A stretch of 64,000 bases of DNA from Bradyrhizobium sp. Y36 (GCF_002531575.1 NZ_NWTI01000008.1:186001-250000), one strand, 5' to 3'; counted from the first letter of the stretch, positions 45,253 through 54,503 are shown. Translations and numbers: made by a program. The notes: a model not told the origin generated them from the sequence alone.

Positions 45253-46320
45253 CTACGCCACGCGGCTGTGGGTCTCGACCGCGTATTCCGGATCGGCTTC
45301 GCAGATCACGCGGTTGCGTCCGTTACGTTTGGCGGCGTAGAGGCAGGCATCGGCGCGCTCGATCAGGGCGTCGGGATCGTCGCCGGGCTTGAGCATGGAG
45401 ACGCCGACCGAGATGGTGACGCGGCCGAGGATCTCGCCGGTGGATTTCTTCTTCAATTCTTTGGCCATCACCGCGCGGCGGATGTGGTCGGCCACCGTGA
45501 GGGCCTGACGCAGTGCGGTGTTGGGCAGCACGACCGCGAACTCCTCGCCGCCGTAACGCGCGGTGATGTCCTGGCCCTTGATGGTCTGCTTCAGCGACAG
45601 GCCGACGAGCCGCAGCACCTGGTCGCCGGTGAGATGGCCGTAGGAATCGTTGAACGACTTGAAGTGATCGATGTCGAACAGCAGCAGCGACAGCGGCTCG
45701 CCCGAGGCGAGTGCGTTCTGCACGGCCATGCCGATCATGCGGTCGAAATATTTGCGATTGCCAAGACCCGTGAGTGGATCGGTCAGGCTCTCGGCGCGGA
45801 TCGCCTCGAGGCTCTGCTGGAGATTGCTGATCTCGTTCTTCGACAGCGTCAGGCGGTCTTCCAGCGCCTTGTTGGTGTCGCGCATCTCGCTGGTCGAGCG
45901 CAGCAGGGTCTCGACGATCGCCTTGATTTGGTCGCGGCTCTTGGCCGCGGACAGTTTCGCGGTCGCGCCCGACAGGCTGGCATCGTAGGAGCCGGTCATG
46001 CCGAGTGCATCGCCCAAGACCCGCATGACGTCGTCGATCTCGCCGATGACGCGCGCGCCGACCTTGTCGATGCGATCGGTGGTCTTGATATGGGAGAGAT
46101 AGGTCTCGTAGATCTGCTCGAGGTCGGCTTCAGTCAGCTTGCCGCTGCGCGCCAGCGTCTCGTTGATGATCTTGTTCAGCGGCGCGTTGTAGCCGGTGGC
46201 GTAGACGTACCAGATCTCGTAATTGCGGGGAATCGCCGTCTGCCGAAGCGATCGGATCTGACCGAGCGCTACTTCAGCGAACGCCATTGTGCGTTCGTGT
46301 TCGTCGAGCACCTTGACCAC
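45253..46320 (-). CDS. GGDEF-domain diguanylate cyclase
   Basis: A 355-aa soluble c-di-GMP synthase. Residues 1 to about 140 are an unclassified helical region with no receiver or PAS signature. A coiled coil (NEISNLQQSLEAIRAESLTD) follows, then GGDEF (LTGLGNRKYF..., active-site RYGGEEF) in the C-terminal half. The GGEEF motif predicts catalysis. The inhibitory I-site RxxD reads KGQD, so product feedback may be weakened. GTG 46320 is the start; ATG later would remove the first residues. Membrane segments are absent. Confidence 0.9.
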   Translation of the reverse strand: MVKVLDEHERTMAFAEVALGQIRSLRQTAIPRNYEIWYVYATGYNAPLNKIINETLARSGKLTEADLEQIYETYLSHIKTTDRIDKVGARVIGEIDDVMRVLGDALGMTGSYDASLSGATAKLSAAKSRDQIKAIVETLLRSTSEMRDTNKALEDRLTLSKNEISNLQQSLEAIRAESLTDPLTGLGNRKYFDRMIGMAVQNALASGEPLSLLLFDIDHFKSFNDSYGHLTGDQVLRLVGLSLKQTIKGQDITARYGGEEFAVVLPNTALRQALTVADHIRRAVMAKELKKKSTGEILGRVTISVGVSMLKPGDDPDALIERADACLYAAKRNGRNRVICEADPEYAVETHSRVA

Positions 46321-46487
46321 GGAACATACCCCACAGCGGTCGGTGCGCCGACGACCGCAGCAATGCTTAAATTATGTTCGTAGGCTAACGGACGATCGTG
46401 AACGCCCCGTAAATATACGTCCTCGAAACGTCTAAAAACGTGTGCCTTCCATTTCCGCAACTGAAACCTGGAGCGCGCTTGCGCGCG

Positions 46488-48011
46488 TCAGGCACCGGCG
46501 GGAGACGAGCGCACGGGTCGGAGCAGGAACGCCGGCAGATGCGAATGATCGCCCGGCTCGGTGTCAGCCTCGCGCTGGCGGCGCGGTTCGGGACGGCCGA
46601 TCGACGGCACATGCGATGCATTCGCCTGCGGACGCGAGCCATGACGCGGCTCGGATGACTGCCTGGCTTCGCGCGAAGGCCTCGGTTCACGCGCAGGCTT
46701 CGCCTCGGCGGCGGGCCGCGCTTCCGCTGCAGGACGCTCGCCACGCGGTTCGCGCGGCTCATGGCTGCGCTCACGATCGCGGCCGCCGCGCTGCGGCTTG
46801 CCGCGTCCGCCGCGGGAGCGTTCCCGATCGCGACCGCGCGCCTCGCGCGGACGGTCACTCTGCTCGCTTGCGTCGGCATTGACCTCGTAGTCGCCTTCGG
46901 CGCGCGGAATGCTCTGGCCGATCAGCTTCTCGATCGCCACCATCGACTTCTGGTCGAGCGGCGTCACGATCGAGATCGCGGTGCCGGTGCGGCCAGCGCG
47001 GCCGGTGCGGCCGATGCGGTGGACGTAATCGTCGGCGTGATGGGGGACGTCGAAATTGAAGACGTGGCTGACCTCGGGAATGTCGAGGCCGCGGGCGGCG
47101 ACGTCGGAGGCGACCAGCAGGGGCAGCTCACCCTTGCGGAATTGTTCGAGGGCTGCCGTGCGCGCCGACTGGTCCATGTCGCCATGAAGCGCGCCGACGC
47201 TGAAGCCGTGCTTCTGCAGCGATTTGTGAACGATCGCGACCTCGCGCTTGCGATTGCAGAAGATGATCGCGTTCTTGAGATCCTTGGCCTCGCGCAGCAG
47301 GCGGCGCAGCAGCTCGCGCTTCTCATGTGCCTCGCGCCCGGCAGGCACCTGGACCTGCGTGACGGTGACGGCCGTAGTGGCCGGCTTCGAGACCTCGACC
47401 TTCTGCGGGTTGTGCAGGAAGGCTTCGGTGATACGCCGGATTTCCGGCGGCATGGTCGCGGTGAAGAACAGGGTCTGCCGCGTGAACGGGACGAGCTTGC
47501 AGATGCGCTCGATGTCGGGAATGAAGCCCATGTCCAGCATGCGATCGGCTTCGTCGATGACGAGCAGCTCGACGCCGGTGAGCAACAGGCCGCCGCGCTC
47601 GGTGTGGTCGAGCAGGCGGCCGGGAGTTGCGATCAGCACGTCGACGCCGCGCGTCAGCTTGGCATCCTGGTCGCCGAAGGAAACGCCGCCGATCAGAAGC
47701 GCGACGTTGAGTTTCTGGCCGGCGCCGTAGCGGTCGAAGTTTTCCTTCACCTGCGCCGCGAGCTCGCGGGTCGGCTCGAGGATCAGCGTGCGCGGCATGC
47801 GTGCCCGGGCGCGACCCTTTTCGAGGATGGTGAGCATCGGCAGCACGAAGGCCGCGGTCTTGCCGGTGCCGGTCTGGGCGATGCCGAGAACGTCCTTGCG
47901 TGCGAGGACGTGGGGGATCGCCTGTTCCTGAATGGGGGTGGGGGTGGTGTAACCGGTGGCCGCCACTGCGGCGAGGACTTTTTCGGACAGTCCGAGATCT
48001 GAAAAGGACAT
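46488..48011 (-). CDS. DEAD-box RNA helicase (RhlE type)
   Basis: A 507-aa helicase with all core motifs: Q motif GYTTPTPIQEQAIP, Walker A AQTGTGKT, PTRELAAQ, VIDEADRMLDMGF, TATMPPEIRR (TAT replaces SAT), ARGLDIPEVSHV and HRIGRTGR. Residues from about 385 form an Arg/Glu/Pro-rich, low-complexity tail with GRDRERSRGG. Roles are in RNA unwinding, cold growth and RNA degradosome. It has an approximately 300-nt gap in front, consistent with a long 5' leader. Confidence 0.94.
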   Translation of the reverse strand: MSFSDLGLSEKVLAAVAATGYTTPTPIQEQAIPHVLARKDVLGIAQTGTGKTAAFVLPMLTILEKGRARARMPRTLILEPTRELAAQVKENFDRYGAGQKLNVALLIGGVSFGDQDAKLTRGVDVLIATPGRLLDHTERGGLLLTGVELLVIDEADRMLDMGFIPDIERICKLVPFTRQTLFFTATMPPEIRRITEAFLHNPQKVEVSKPATTAVTVTQVQVPAGREAHEKRELLRRLLREAKDLKNAIIFCNRKREVAIVHKSLQKHGFSVGALHGDMDQSARTAALEQFRKGELPLLVASDVAARGLDIPEVSHVFNFDVPHHADDYVHRIGRTGRAGRTGTAISIVTPLDQKSMVAIEKLIGQSIPRAEGDYEVNADASEQSDRPREARGRDRERSRGGRGKPQRGGRDRERSHEPREPRGERPAAEARPAAEAKPAREPRPSREARQSSEPRHGSRPQANASHVPSIGRPEPRRQREADTEPGDHSHLPAFLLRPVRSSPAGA

Positions 48012-48309
48012 TGAGCCTCTGGTCGAAACCGCCGTTCGGAATCGAGGGTAATAAGGCTGTCGCGTTCCACCCCGAAACGGCGCGCTCTCAAAGAAGCTGG
48101 GGGTGCTGACTCACGCGAACAAAGCGCCAGGCTCGGGAATCGGTCTTCGATCCGAGCCGCGTCGACCCGGAACATAGGCGGGAATCGGCTAAAGTCAATG
48201 GAGCGGGCGCGGGAAGGCCCTAAAAAACCTGAGGTTTTTGCCAAATAGCGGGCGCGACTGGGGTTTTCCGCCCAAGCCCGCGCTCCAACCGGTGTCGCCA
48301 AAACGGCCG
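48012..48309. other. Leader/intergenic region of the helicase and AraC genes
   Basis: No gene found. A palindrome AAAAACCTGAGGTTTTT at 48223-48239 could form a short hairpin in front of the helicase on its strand and behind the AraC gene. Long leaders before DEAD-box genes are often regulatory; this is inferred from the family. Confidence 0.5.
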
Positions 48310-49353
48310 CTAGCGCCCCTCCGAGCCCTGCGCCCGGAGGTCGGATCGGAAGTCGCCTGGGGCCATGCCGTAGGCGGCATTGAAGACCCGGTAATAGGTC
48401 GCCAGGCTCTCGAAGCCGCAGGAGGCCGCGATGTCGGCGATCAACCGCTCGGGCGCTTCGCGCATCAGGCGGCGGCTCTGTTTCAGGCGTTCGTCCGTGA
48501 CGGTTTGCGAGAAGCTCTTCGCCGCGGTCTCGAACAGCATGTGCAGATGGCGCACGGAGACGCCGAGCTCGTCAGCCACCGTCGTCGGCGCCAGGTCCGG
48601 GTCCTGCAAATGGCGCGCGATCAAATGGCGGGCCTGCGAGTGGCGGGCGGTCCGCAGCGCGGCCTGGCCGCGCCGGCTGCCGGGCCTGACAATGCCGCGC
48701 TCGATCAGTGCGAGATGGGCGAGGGCCTGGACGAGGGAGGACGCATCGAGCGCGGCATCATTCGCGGCCTCGTTGAGATCGGCGAAACAGGCGCCGAGCA
48801 GGGGCGCCAGGGTCGGATCGGCGAACGTTCGGGGCGAAAGCTCGCGCACGCGCTTGTGCTGCACCGGAAAGCTGCTGACGGGGATCTTGAGGATACGCAG
48901 GTGGAAGCCGCCGGCTCCCAGCGGCGCGGTGCGGTAGGGCAGATCGGTGTGGCTGGTGGCGAAGTTGCCATGGGAGATCGCAAAGTCGCTTCCGCGCATG
49001 CCGCCGAACCAGCCGCCGCTGCCGAGCTGCTGGTAGACGCAGATGGCGTCGCCCGGCGCGTAGGCGATGTCGGACGTGCTGCGTTCGACCGTGTAGGCTG
49101 AGGCCTTCAGCTCGACGAGACCGGCGCCGCCAAGCTGGCGCAGCGAGAATTCGCCGGAGAAGTCCGCGCGCCGGTCGCACTCGAGCTCCGCAGTGACGCC
49201 GAACAGGCCCTTGGAGCGCACCTCGCGCCAATAGTCGAAGCGATCGTTCGGCTCGACCTCGTCGGTACACCAGCGATACACGGCAGCCCCCGCTTGCAGC
49301 GCAATTGCCCTAGAAAGAGCAGATTCCGCGGGAATCTGCCATAGGCAGATCAT
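48310..49353 (-). CDS. AraC family transcriptional regulator
   Basis: A 347-aa regulator: N-terminal AraC_binding_2-like sensor (EVEPNDRFDYWREV... SDIAYAPGDAICVYQQL... FHLRILKIPVSSF), then the two-HTH C-terminal domain (APTTVADELGVSVRHLHMLFE; ERLIADIAASCGFESLATYYRVF). I list ATG 49353, but GTG near 49282 would place the start just before the sensor domain and leave a palindrome at 49321-49337 upstream of it. It is divergent from the caspase-like gene, 127 bp away, and may control it. Confidence 0.85.
   Translation of the reverse strand: MICLWQIPAESALSRAIALQAGAAVYRWCTDEVEPNDRFDYWREVRSKGLFGVTAELECDRRADFSGEFSLRQLGGAGLVELKASAYTVERSTSDIAYAPGDAICVYQQLGSGGWFGGMRGSDFAISHGNFATSHTDLPYRTAPLGAGGFHLRILKIPVSSFPVQHKRVRELSPRTFADPTLAPLLGACFADLNEAANDAALDASSLVQALAHLALIERGIVRPGSRRGQAALRTARHSQARHLIARHLQDPDLAPTTVADELGVSVRHLHMLFETAAKSFSQTVTDERLKQSRRLMREAPERLIADIAASCGFESLATYYRVFNAAYGMAPGDFRSDLRAQGSEGR
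49321..49337. promoter_or_regulatory. AGATTCC-N3-GGAATCT palindrome
   Basis: Perfect 7-bp inverted repeat. It falls inside the AraC coding region if the start is ATG 49353, but in its promoter if the start is the downstream GTG. It is 144 bp from the caspase-like gene start, so a shared operator is possible. Confidence 0.35.
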
Positions 49354-49480
49354 GGAACCGGAGCCCGGGTTCCTTGAACCGCCGTTACGTCTGGGCCGAC
49401 TATCACCCAGCGGCAGGGGGTCCAATGAACTGCCGTTCGAAGGAAGCGGCTTGGCGCCGTTCTGCAACGGGAATCTTGCG

Positions 49481-50995
49481 ATGACGCGTCGGCTTTTCAG
49501 AATTCTGGCGGCCCTTGGCCTTGCAGCGAGCCTCGGCGGCTTTGCGCTTCCCGCTCATGCCGAGAAGCGCGTCGCGCTCGTCGTCGGCAACAACGATTAC
49601 AGGAACGTTCCAAAGCTGCTCAAGGCCGTCAACGATGCCCGCACCATGGGCGACACGCTCAAGCAGCTCGGCTTCGCGGTGATGGTCGCAGAGAACCAGA
49701 ACCGGCAGCAATTCTCCGAGACGCTGCTCGCCTTCGACAAGGCGATCGAGCCCGGCGATACCGCGTTCTTCTTCTACGCCGGCCACGGTTTCGAGATCGC
49801 GGGCCAGAACTATCTGCTGCCGACCGACGTTCCTGCGGCGACGGAAGGGCAGGAAGAATTGGTGCGCGATGCATCCATCCTGGCGGACCGCATCGTCGAA
49901 CGCCTTCAGAACAAGAAGGCGCGGACCTCGATCCTGGTGTTCGACGCCTGCCGCAACAACCCGTTCGAGCGCAAGGGAACGCGCGCGGTCGCCGGCGCCG
50001 GCGGGCTCGCGCCGATGACGCAACTGCCCGAAGGCGTGTTCTCGGTGTTCTCGGCCGGTCCCCGCCAGACCGCGCTCGATCGTCTGTCCAATGACGACAC
50101 CAATCCCAATTCGGTGTTCACGCGCACCTTCGCCAAGGAGCTGCTCCAGCCCGGCGAAAACCTGGTGCAGGTGGCGCAGCGCACCCGCCGCGCCGTCAGC
50201 GAGATGGCCGATACCGTGAAGCACAGGCAGGTGCCGGTGTATTTCGACCAGATGGTCGACGACGTTTTCCTCAGCGGCATGGCGAAAGATGCCACGGCGC
50301 GGCCGGCCGATCCGCCGCCGCAGAAGCTCGCGGCGCTGCCGCCGGTGTCGGTGCCCCAGATGCCGAAGGAGGAGGCCACCAATGCGCCGATCGCGAGCTT
50401 CTCGCGGCACAATGGCGGCTGGAGCGTGGTGTTCTCCTTTGCCGACCCGACGCTCGGCATTTCCTGGCGCATGGCCGGCAAGGGCGACTTCCGCGAGACC
50501 GGCTTCATCGACACGCTGGATCCGCGCACGCGCAAGCGGATGCCGAACCCGTCGATCGAGCTGCCGCCGGATGCGCAGGCCGGCACCATCGAGGTCCGCT
50601 ATGTCGACCAGTCCGGCGACATGCAGGGACCGTTCCCGATCCGGTTCGACCCCGAGGCCGCCCTGATCCGCGACCAGCGCAAGATCCTCGACATGACCGC
50701 GACGAGCTGGCTGTCGTTCCGCGAATTCAACGGACTGCTCGTCTACTACACGCACCTCGTGTCCTATCGCTGCGCCATCCGCGAGGTGCGCATCGGCATC
50801 GACACCGCCGTACCCAACCAGGTGCTGAAGATGCCGCCGTGCGACATGCGCGACCCCAGCGCGATCACTGCCGGCATGCCGCTCTACATGAAGCTTGCCC
50901 CAAGCACGCAGTCGATCTCGGTGGAGCTGACCTATCGCGACGGCAGCGTGTCGGAGATCAAGAGTTTTAGGAGCGCGAGCCGGAGCAACAATTGA
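49481..50995 (+). CDS. Exported caspase-fold (peptidase C14-like) protein
   Basis: A 504-aa protein with a signal peptide (RILAALGLAASLGGFALPAHA) and a p20-like caspase domain (about 26-270). His-Cys dyad: FYAGHGFEIAGQN (H102) and LVFDACRNNPF (C157). The second half (about 310-504) is a beta-rich region of unknown function ending in SVSEIKSFRS. The signal peptide predicts periplasmic or extracellular location. ATG 49481 is chosen for the signal peptide; the frame is open to 49352. Its targets are unknown. It is divergent from an AraC gene. Confidence 0.85.
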   Translation: MTRRLFRILAALGLAASLGGFALPAHAEKRVALVVGNNDYRNVPKLLKAVNDARTMGDTLKQLGFAVMVAENQNRQQFSETLLAFDKAIEPGDTAFFFYAGHGFEIAGQNYLLPTDVPAATEGQEELVRDASILADRIVERLQNKKARTSILVFDACRNNPFERKGTRAVAGAGGLAPMTQLPEGVFSVFSAGPRQTALDRLSNDDTNPNSVFTRTFAKELLQPGENLVQVAQRTRRAVSEMADTVKHRQVPVYFDQMVDDVFLSGMAKDATARPADPPPQKLAALPPVSVPQMPKEEATNAPIASFSRHNGGWSVVFSFADPTLGISWRMAGKGDFRETGFIDTLDPRTRKRMPNPSIELPPDAQAGTIEVRYVDQSGDMQGPFPIRFDPEAALIRDQRKILDMTATSWLSFREFNGLLVYYTHLVSYRCAIREVRIGIDTAVPNQVLKMPPCDMRDPSAITAGMPLYMKLAPSTQSISVELTYRDGSVSEIKSFRSASRSNN

Positions 50996-51107
50996 GGATT
51001 GCGCTTTGTCGGATGCGTCGCGGCAAGTGGGGTGCGTGATGACTGATGGATTACACCGACCCGGAACCGTTATTCAAAGGGCATGTTAAATCCACCTTGG
51101 AGCCACC

Positions 51108-51269
51108 ATGCTGCCGCAACGATCCGGCATCCACGCCTGGGCTGTGGCGCCAGGAGACTCCATGGAAGAGTTCGCAATTGCTTTTGTCGCCGTCGCCTTC
51201 CTCGCTCTTGCAGCGTTTGCCGCGGTCGTTCAGCCATCATTGAGCTTCTGGCAAAACGACGAAAGCTGA
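51108..51269 (+). CDS. Small membrane protein (53 aa, or 35 aa from a second start)
   Basis: ATG 51108 with GGAG five bases before, in frame with ATG 51162 behind AGGAG. The common part carries one hydrophobic helix (EFAIAFVAVAFLALAAFAAVV) and a short tail ending WQNDES. No family recognised. Two ribosome sites in one frame suggest that at least one form is made. Confidence 0.45.
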   Translation: MLPQRSGIHAWAVAPGDSMEEFAIAFVAVAFLALAAFAAVVQPSLSFWQNDES

Positions 51270-51376
51270 TAGCTTCGGCATCCTGCGACCGAGGCCGCAG
51301 AAGTCCGGCACAGTCACAGACCCTAGGAACAACTCGGCAGCTTCCTGGATTGTCCAGCAAACCAGGGAGATAATCC

Positions 51377-51808
51377 ATGATCCGCAAGTCCCTTCTCGTC
51401 GCCTTTACCTGCGCTGCTTTCTCGACGGCGGCGGCCCTTGCCCAAGGGGGCGGTGGCGGCGGAGGAGCCGGCGGAGCGGGTGGTGGAGCCAGCGCGGGTG
51501 CCGGTGCCGGGACAGGAACGGGCGGCGCGGGATCTGCGGCGAGTTCGGCTGCCGGAACGGGCACGTCGTCCAGCAGCGCCAATTCAGGTCCGTCGGCGCC
51601 TTCAGGAATGGGGACGCATGGCACCACGACCGGGGCCAACGTCAACACCAACAACAGCCAGAACAATCCAAACGTTCAGCCTCCGACCGCCAACGGCAAG
51701 ACGCCCACGGCGGCTCAAGCCGAGCGGAACTCGGGCGTCGGTCATGCGCCGAACGGGTTGCCGATCGGCAGTCCGGGCACCGGGACCAGCAACGAGGATC
51801 AGAAATAG
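51377..51808 (+). CDS. Exported Gly/Ala/Ser-rich low-complexity protein
   Basis: The 143-aa protein has a clear signal peptide (LLVAFTCAAFSTAAALAQ). Its mature part starts with a run of glycines, then Ala/Gly/Ser/Thr repeats, and ends in an Asn/Thr/Pro-rich segment (NVNTNNSQNNPNVQPP). I see no enzyme domain. It may be an envelope or surface protein. The frame is well supported by the signal peptide and by ATG 51377 directly after the leader. Confidence 0.75.
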   Translation: MIRKSLLVAFTCAAFSTAAALAQGGGGGGGAGGAGGGASAGAGAGTGTGGAGSAASSAAGTGTSSSSANSGPSAPSGMGTHGTTTGANVNTNNSQNNPNVQPPTANGKTPTAAQAERNSGVGHAPNGLPIGSPGTGTSNEDQK

Positions 51809-51918
51809 TCTGGCCTCCGCCCGTCAAAGGTCCGCAGCGTGGGCCTTTCTCGTTGCGGGTCAGGAAACGACTGCCGTTCCGACCCGAACCGCCGATACGG
51901 CTCTTGCCGCGAGCAAGG

Positions 51919-52029
51919 CTAGGCCCGCGGCTCGCTCTCCTCCGCATCGCGGCTCCGGCGCGTGCGCAGATAGACGAGCGCGACGTTGATGGCCAGCCAG
52001 GCTGCCACGCCTGCGAGCAACCATGCCAC
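51919..52029 (-). CDS. Possible 36-aa membrane peptide
   Basis: GTG 52029, about ten bases after GAGGA, gives MAWLLAGVAAWLAINVALVYL, one helix, followed by a charged tail RTRRSRDAEESEPRA. No family is recognised. The helix-plus-basic-tail layout is typical of small membrane proteins. The non-ATG start lowers confidence. Confidence 0.4.
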   Translation of the reverse strand: MAWLLAGVAAWLAINVALVYLRTRRSRDAEESEPRA

Positions 52030-52226
52030 GTTGAACGTTTCCTCTGATGCCCTTTTGGGTCGTATGTCCTGATAACAACGAGGCGCGCGGCTTATTCCCG
52101 GGATCGGACGCCGGCGTGATCCAGTCGGCGCTCGACCTTGAGTCGGCAGATTCAGACCCGTTCGACCGGAATCGGCGTTAGATTGCCTGCGACATCTTGG
52201 TCGATACTCACGGGATCGTGGCGGCA

Positions 52227-53474
52227 ATGACATCCGACCAGCCAACGAACCAGACCAGGAAGGTCCGCTGCTGCATCGTCGGCGGGGGACCGGCCGGCAT
52301 GATGCTCGGCTATCTCCTGGGGCGAGCCGGCATCGAGGTCGTGGTGCTGGAGAAGCATGCGGACTTTTTCCGCGACTTCCGTGGCGACACCGTGCATCCC
52401 TCGACGCTTCAGGTGATGGACGAGCTTGGCCTGATCGACGGCTTTCTGAAGCTGCCGCATCAGCGCCTGCAGAAGATGGATGGCCTGTTCGGTGGTACGC
52501 CGGTGCGCATCGCCGATCTTTCCCGGCTCCGCACCAAATACCCCTTCATCGCCTTCATGCCGCAATGGGACTTCCTGAATTTCCTGCGCGAGGCCGGCGA
52601 GGGCTTTGCCTCGCTCGAGGTGATGATGAGCACCGAGGCGGTCGATCTCATTCGCCGCGGCGAGACCATCGCCGGCGTGCGGGCGAAAACGCCTGATGGC
52701 ATCCTCGACATCAAGGCCGATCTGACCATCGCCTGCGACGGCCGGCATTCGACGGTGCGCGAGCGCGCGGGCCTCAGCGTCGAGGAGGTCGGCGCACCAA
52801 TGGACGTGCTGTGGTTTCGCGCCGGCCGCAACGCCGACGAGACGGAGAACGTGTTCGCGCGCGTCGAGCCGGGCAAGATGATGATCACCTTCGACCGCGG
52901 CGATTACTGGCAATGCGCCTATGTCATCGCCAAGGGACAGCACGAGGCGGTGAAGGCGAGGGGACTGCAGGCTCTGCTCGACGACGTCGTGCGCATGGCG
53001 CCGATCCTGAAGGGCGGCATCGCCGACGTGAAGAGCTTCGACGACGTCAAGCTGCTGACGGTCGCGATCAATCGGCTGACACGCTGGACGCGGCCGGGCC
53101 TGCTGTGCATCGGTGATGCCGCGCATGCGATGTCGCCGGTCGGCGGCGTCGGCGTCAATCTCGCCGTGCAGGACGCGGTCGCGACCGCCAATCTGTTGGC
53201 GGACAAGCTGCAGCACGGCTGTCCGTCCGAGGACGAGCTCGATGCCGTGCGCCGCCGCCGCGAGTTCCCGGTGAAGATGACCCAGCGCATGCAAAGGGTC
53301 GTGCAGAACAACATCATCAGCGGCGCCCTCTACGGCGGCGGTCAGCCACTGAAGGTGCCGCTGATCGTGCGCCTCATCACCGCGCTGCCGTGGCTCCAGG
53401 GCATTCCTGCACGGCTGATTGCGCTCGGCGTGCGACCCGAGCACGTGCAGTCGAAGGCGGCCGCGAGATCGTAG
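52227..53474 (+). CDS. FAD-dependent monooxygenase (PheA/TfdB-like)
   Basis: The 415-aa protein has an N-terminal FAD site CCIVGGGPAGMMLGYLL (residues about 15-31), an ADP-binding E in VVVLEKHADFF, the DG segment ACDGRHSTVRE and the second FAD motif LCIGDAAHAMSPVGGVGVNLA. This is the aromatic-ring or ubiquinone-type hydroxylase family (FAD_binding_3). Substrate is not evident and no catabolic genes are adjacent. The start is ATG 52227; an upstream in-frame TTG is less likely. Confidence 0.88.
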   Translation: MTSDQPTNQTRKVRCCIVGGGPAGMMLGYLLGRAGIEVVVLEKHADFFRDFRGDTVHPSTLQVMDELGLIDGFLKLPHQRLQKMDGLFGGTPVRIADLSRLRTKYPFIAFMPQWDFLNFLREAGEGFASLEVMMSTEAVDLIRRGETIAGVRAKTPDGILDIKADLTIACDGRHSTVRERAGLSVEEVGAPMDVLWFRAGRNADETENVFARVEPGKMMITFDRGDYWQCAYVIAKGQHEAVKARGLQALLDDVVRMAPILKGGIADVKSFDDVKLLTVAINRLTRWTRPGLLCIGDAAHAMSPVGGVGVNLAVQDAVATANLLADKLQHGCPSEDELDAVRRRREFPVKMTQRMQRVVQNNIISGALYGGGQPLKVPLIVRLITALPWLQGIPARLIALGVRPEHVQSKAAARS

Positions 53475-53653
53475 CGTCGCAATTCGGTAGGGATAACGTC
53501 GCGTTAAATCGCGCGTCAGCCGTTGCGCGTTGGCAACAGCGCCGATGCATCCGCACGTCGGTGCGGGCCGATGCGCCGCGTTAACTCTGTTGATTCCAAT
53601 TTTAGTAACGTGCGTCTGTGACCGTGCGCCCATCAAAGGACACGGGGTGTACC

Positions 53654-54421
53654 ATGCGTAACAAATTCATTGCCGCCTTCGCCTGCACGACCGCTCTGGT
53701 TTCGACGGGCGTGGCCTCCGCTGCCGATCTCGGCGCGCGTTACACGAAGGCGCCCGCTTATGTGGAGCCGCTGTTCAACTGGACCGGCTTCTATGTCGGT
53801 GGCCACATCGGTGGCGCATGGACCAACGAGCAATTCATCAACAACGGGACGGGGGCTGCGTTCGGCGACCTCACCCCGGGTCAGGGCTATCGTCAACGCG
53901 GATCGGGCATCATGGGCGGTGCGCAGATCGGTTACAACTGGCAGGCCAACAACTACGTGTTCGGCATGGAAGGCACCATCTCCGGCCTCGACAACAAGGG
54001 CTCGTTCACGAACACCGCGTTCGGTGCCGGCGACGACGTGTTCTCCTGGCGCGCCAACGTGCTCGCGACCGTGGTCGGTCGCGCCGGCTTCGCCGTGCAA
54101 AACAACCTCTTCTACGTCAAGGGCGGCTATGCCGGCGTGAACAATCGCCTTTCGGTGACCGACACGGTCGGCCCGGCAACGGGATCGGGCGGACAGACGC
54201 ACTGGGCTAACGGCTGGACCGTCGGCGCCGGCTGGGAATACGGCGTCACCCGCAACTGGATCGTCGGTCTCGAATACAACTACGCGGCCTTCGGCAGCCA
54301 GACCTATCAGCTCGGTGGCACTTCGGGGAACTACACCTTCGATGCCAAGCCGCGCGATATCCAGTGGGCCGTCGTGCGCGCGAGCTACAAGTTCGACGCG
54401 CCGATCATCGGGCGCTACTGA
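53654..54421 (+). CDS. Outer-membrane beta-barrel protein (Omp31/Omp25 type)
   Basis: A 255-aa porin-like protein: signal peptide (FIAAFACTTALVSTGVASA), then the typical ADLGARYTKAPAYVEPLFNWTGFYVGGHIGG. Beta-strand pattern continues to an aromatic end (GRY). Omp31-type proteins are major alphaproteobacterial outer-membrane proteins. ATG 53654 is the start. A strong terminator follows 53 bp after the stop. Confidence 0.92.
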   Translation: MRNKFIAAFACTTALVSTGVASAADLGARYTKAPAYVEPLFNWTGFYVGGHIGGAWTNEQFINNGTGAAFGDLTPGQGYRQRGSGIMGGAQIGYNWQANNYVFGMEGTISGLDNKGSFTNTAFGAGDDVFSWRANVLATVVGRAGFAVQNNLFYVKGGYAGVNNRLSVTDTVGPATGSGGQTHWANGWTVGAGWEYGVTRNWIVGLEYNYAAFGSQTYQLGGTSGNYTFDAKPRDIQWAVVRASYKFDAPIIGRY

Positions 54422-54473
54422 GCACGTCGACGCAACGCGACCAACGATCAAGAAAAGCACTGCCAAATTCAAA

Positions 54474-54503
54474 AGCCCCGGCCTGGCCCGGGGCTCTTTT
54501 TTT
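54474..54503 (+). terminator. Rho-independent terminator after the Omp31-type gene
   Basis: An 8-bp stem AGCCCCGG/CCGGGGCT (54474-54495) with a 6-nt loop and a run of seven Ts (54497-54503). Confidence 0.9.
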
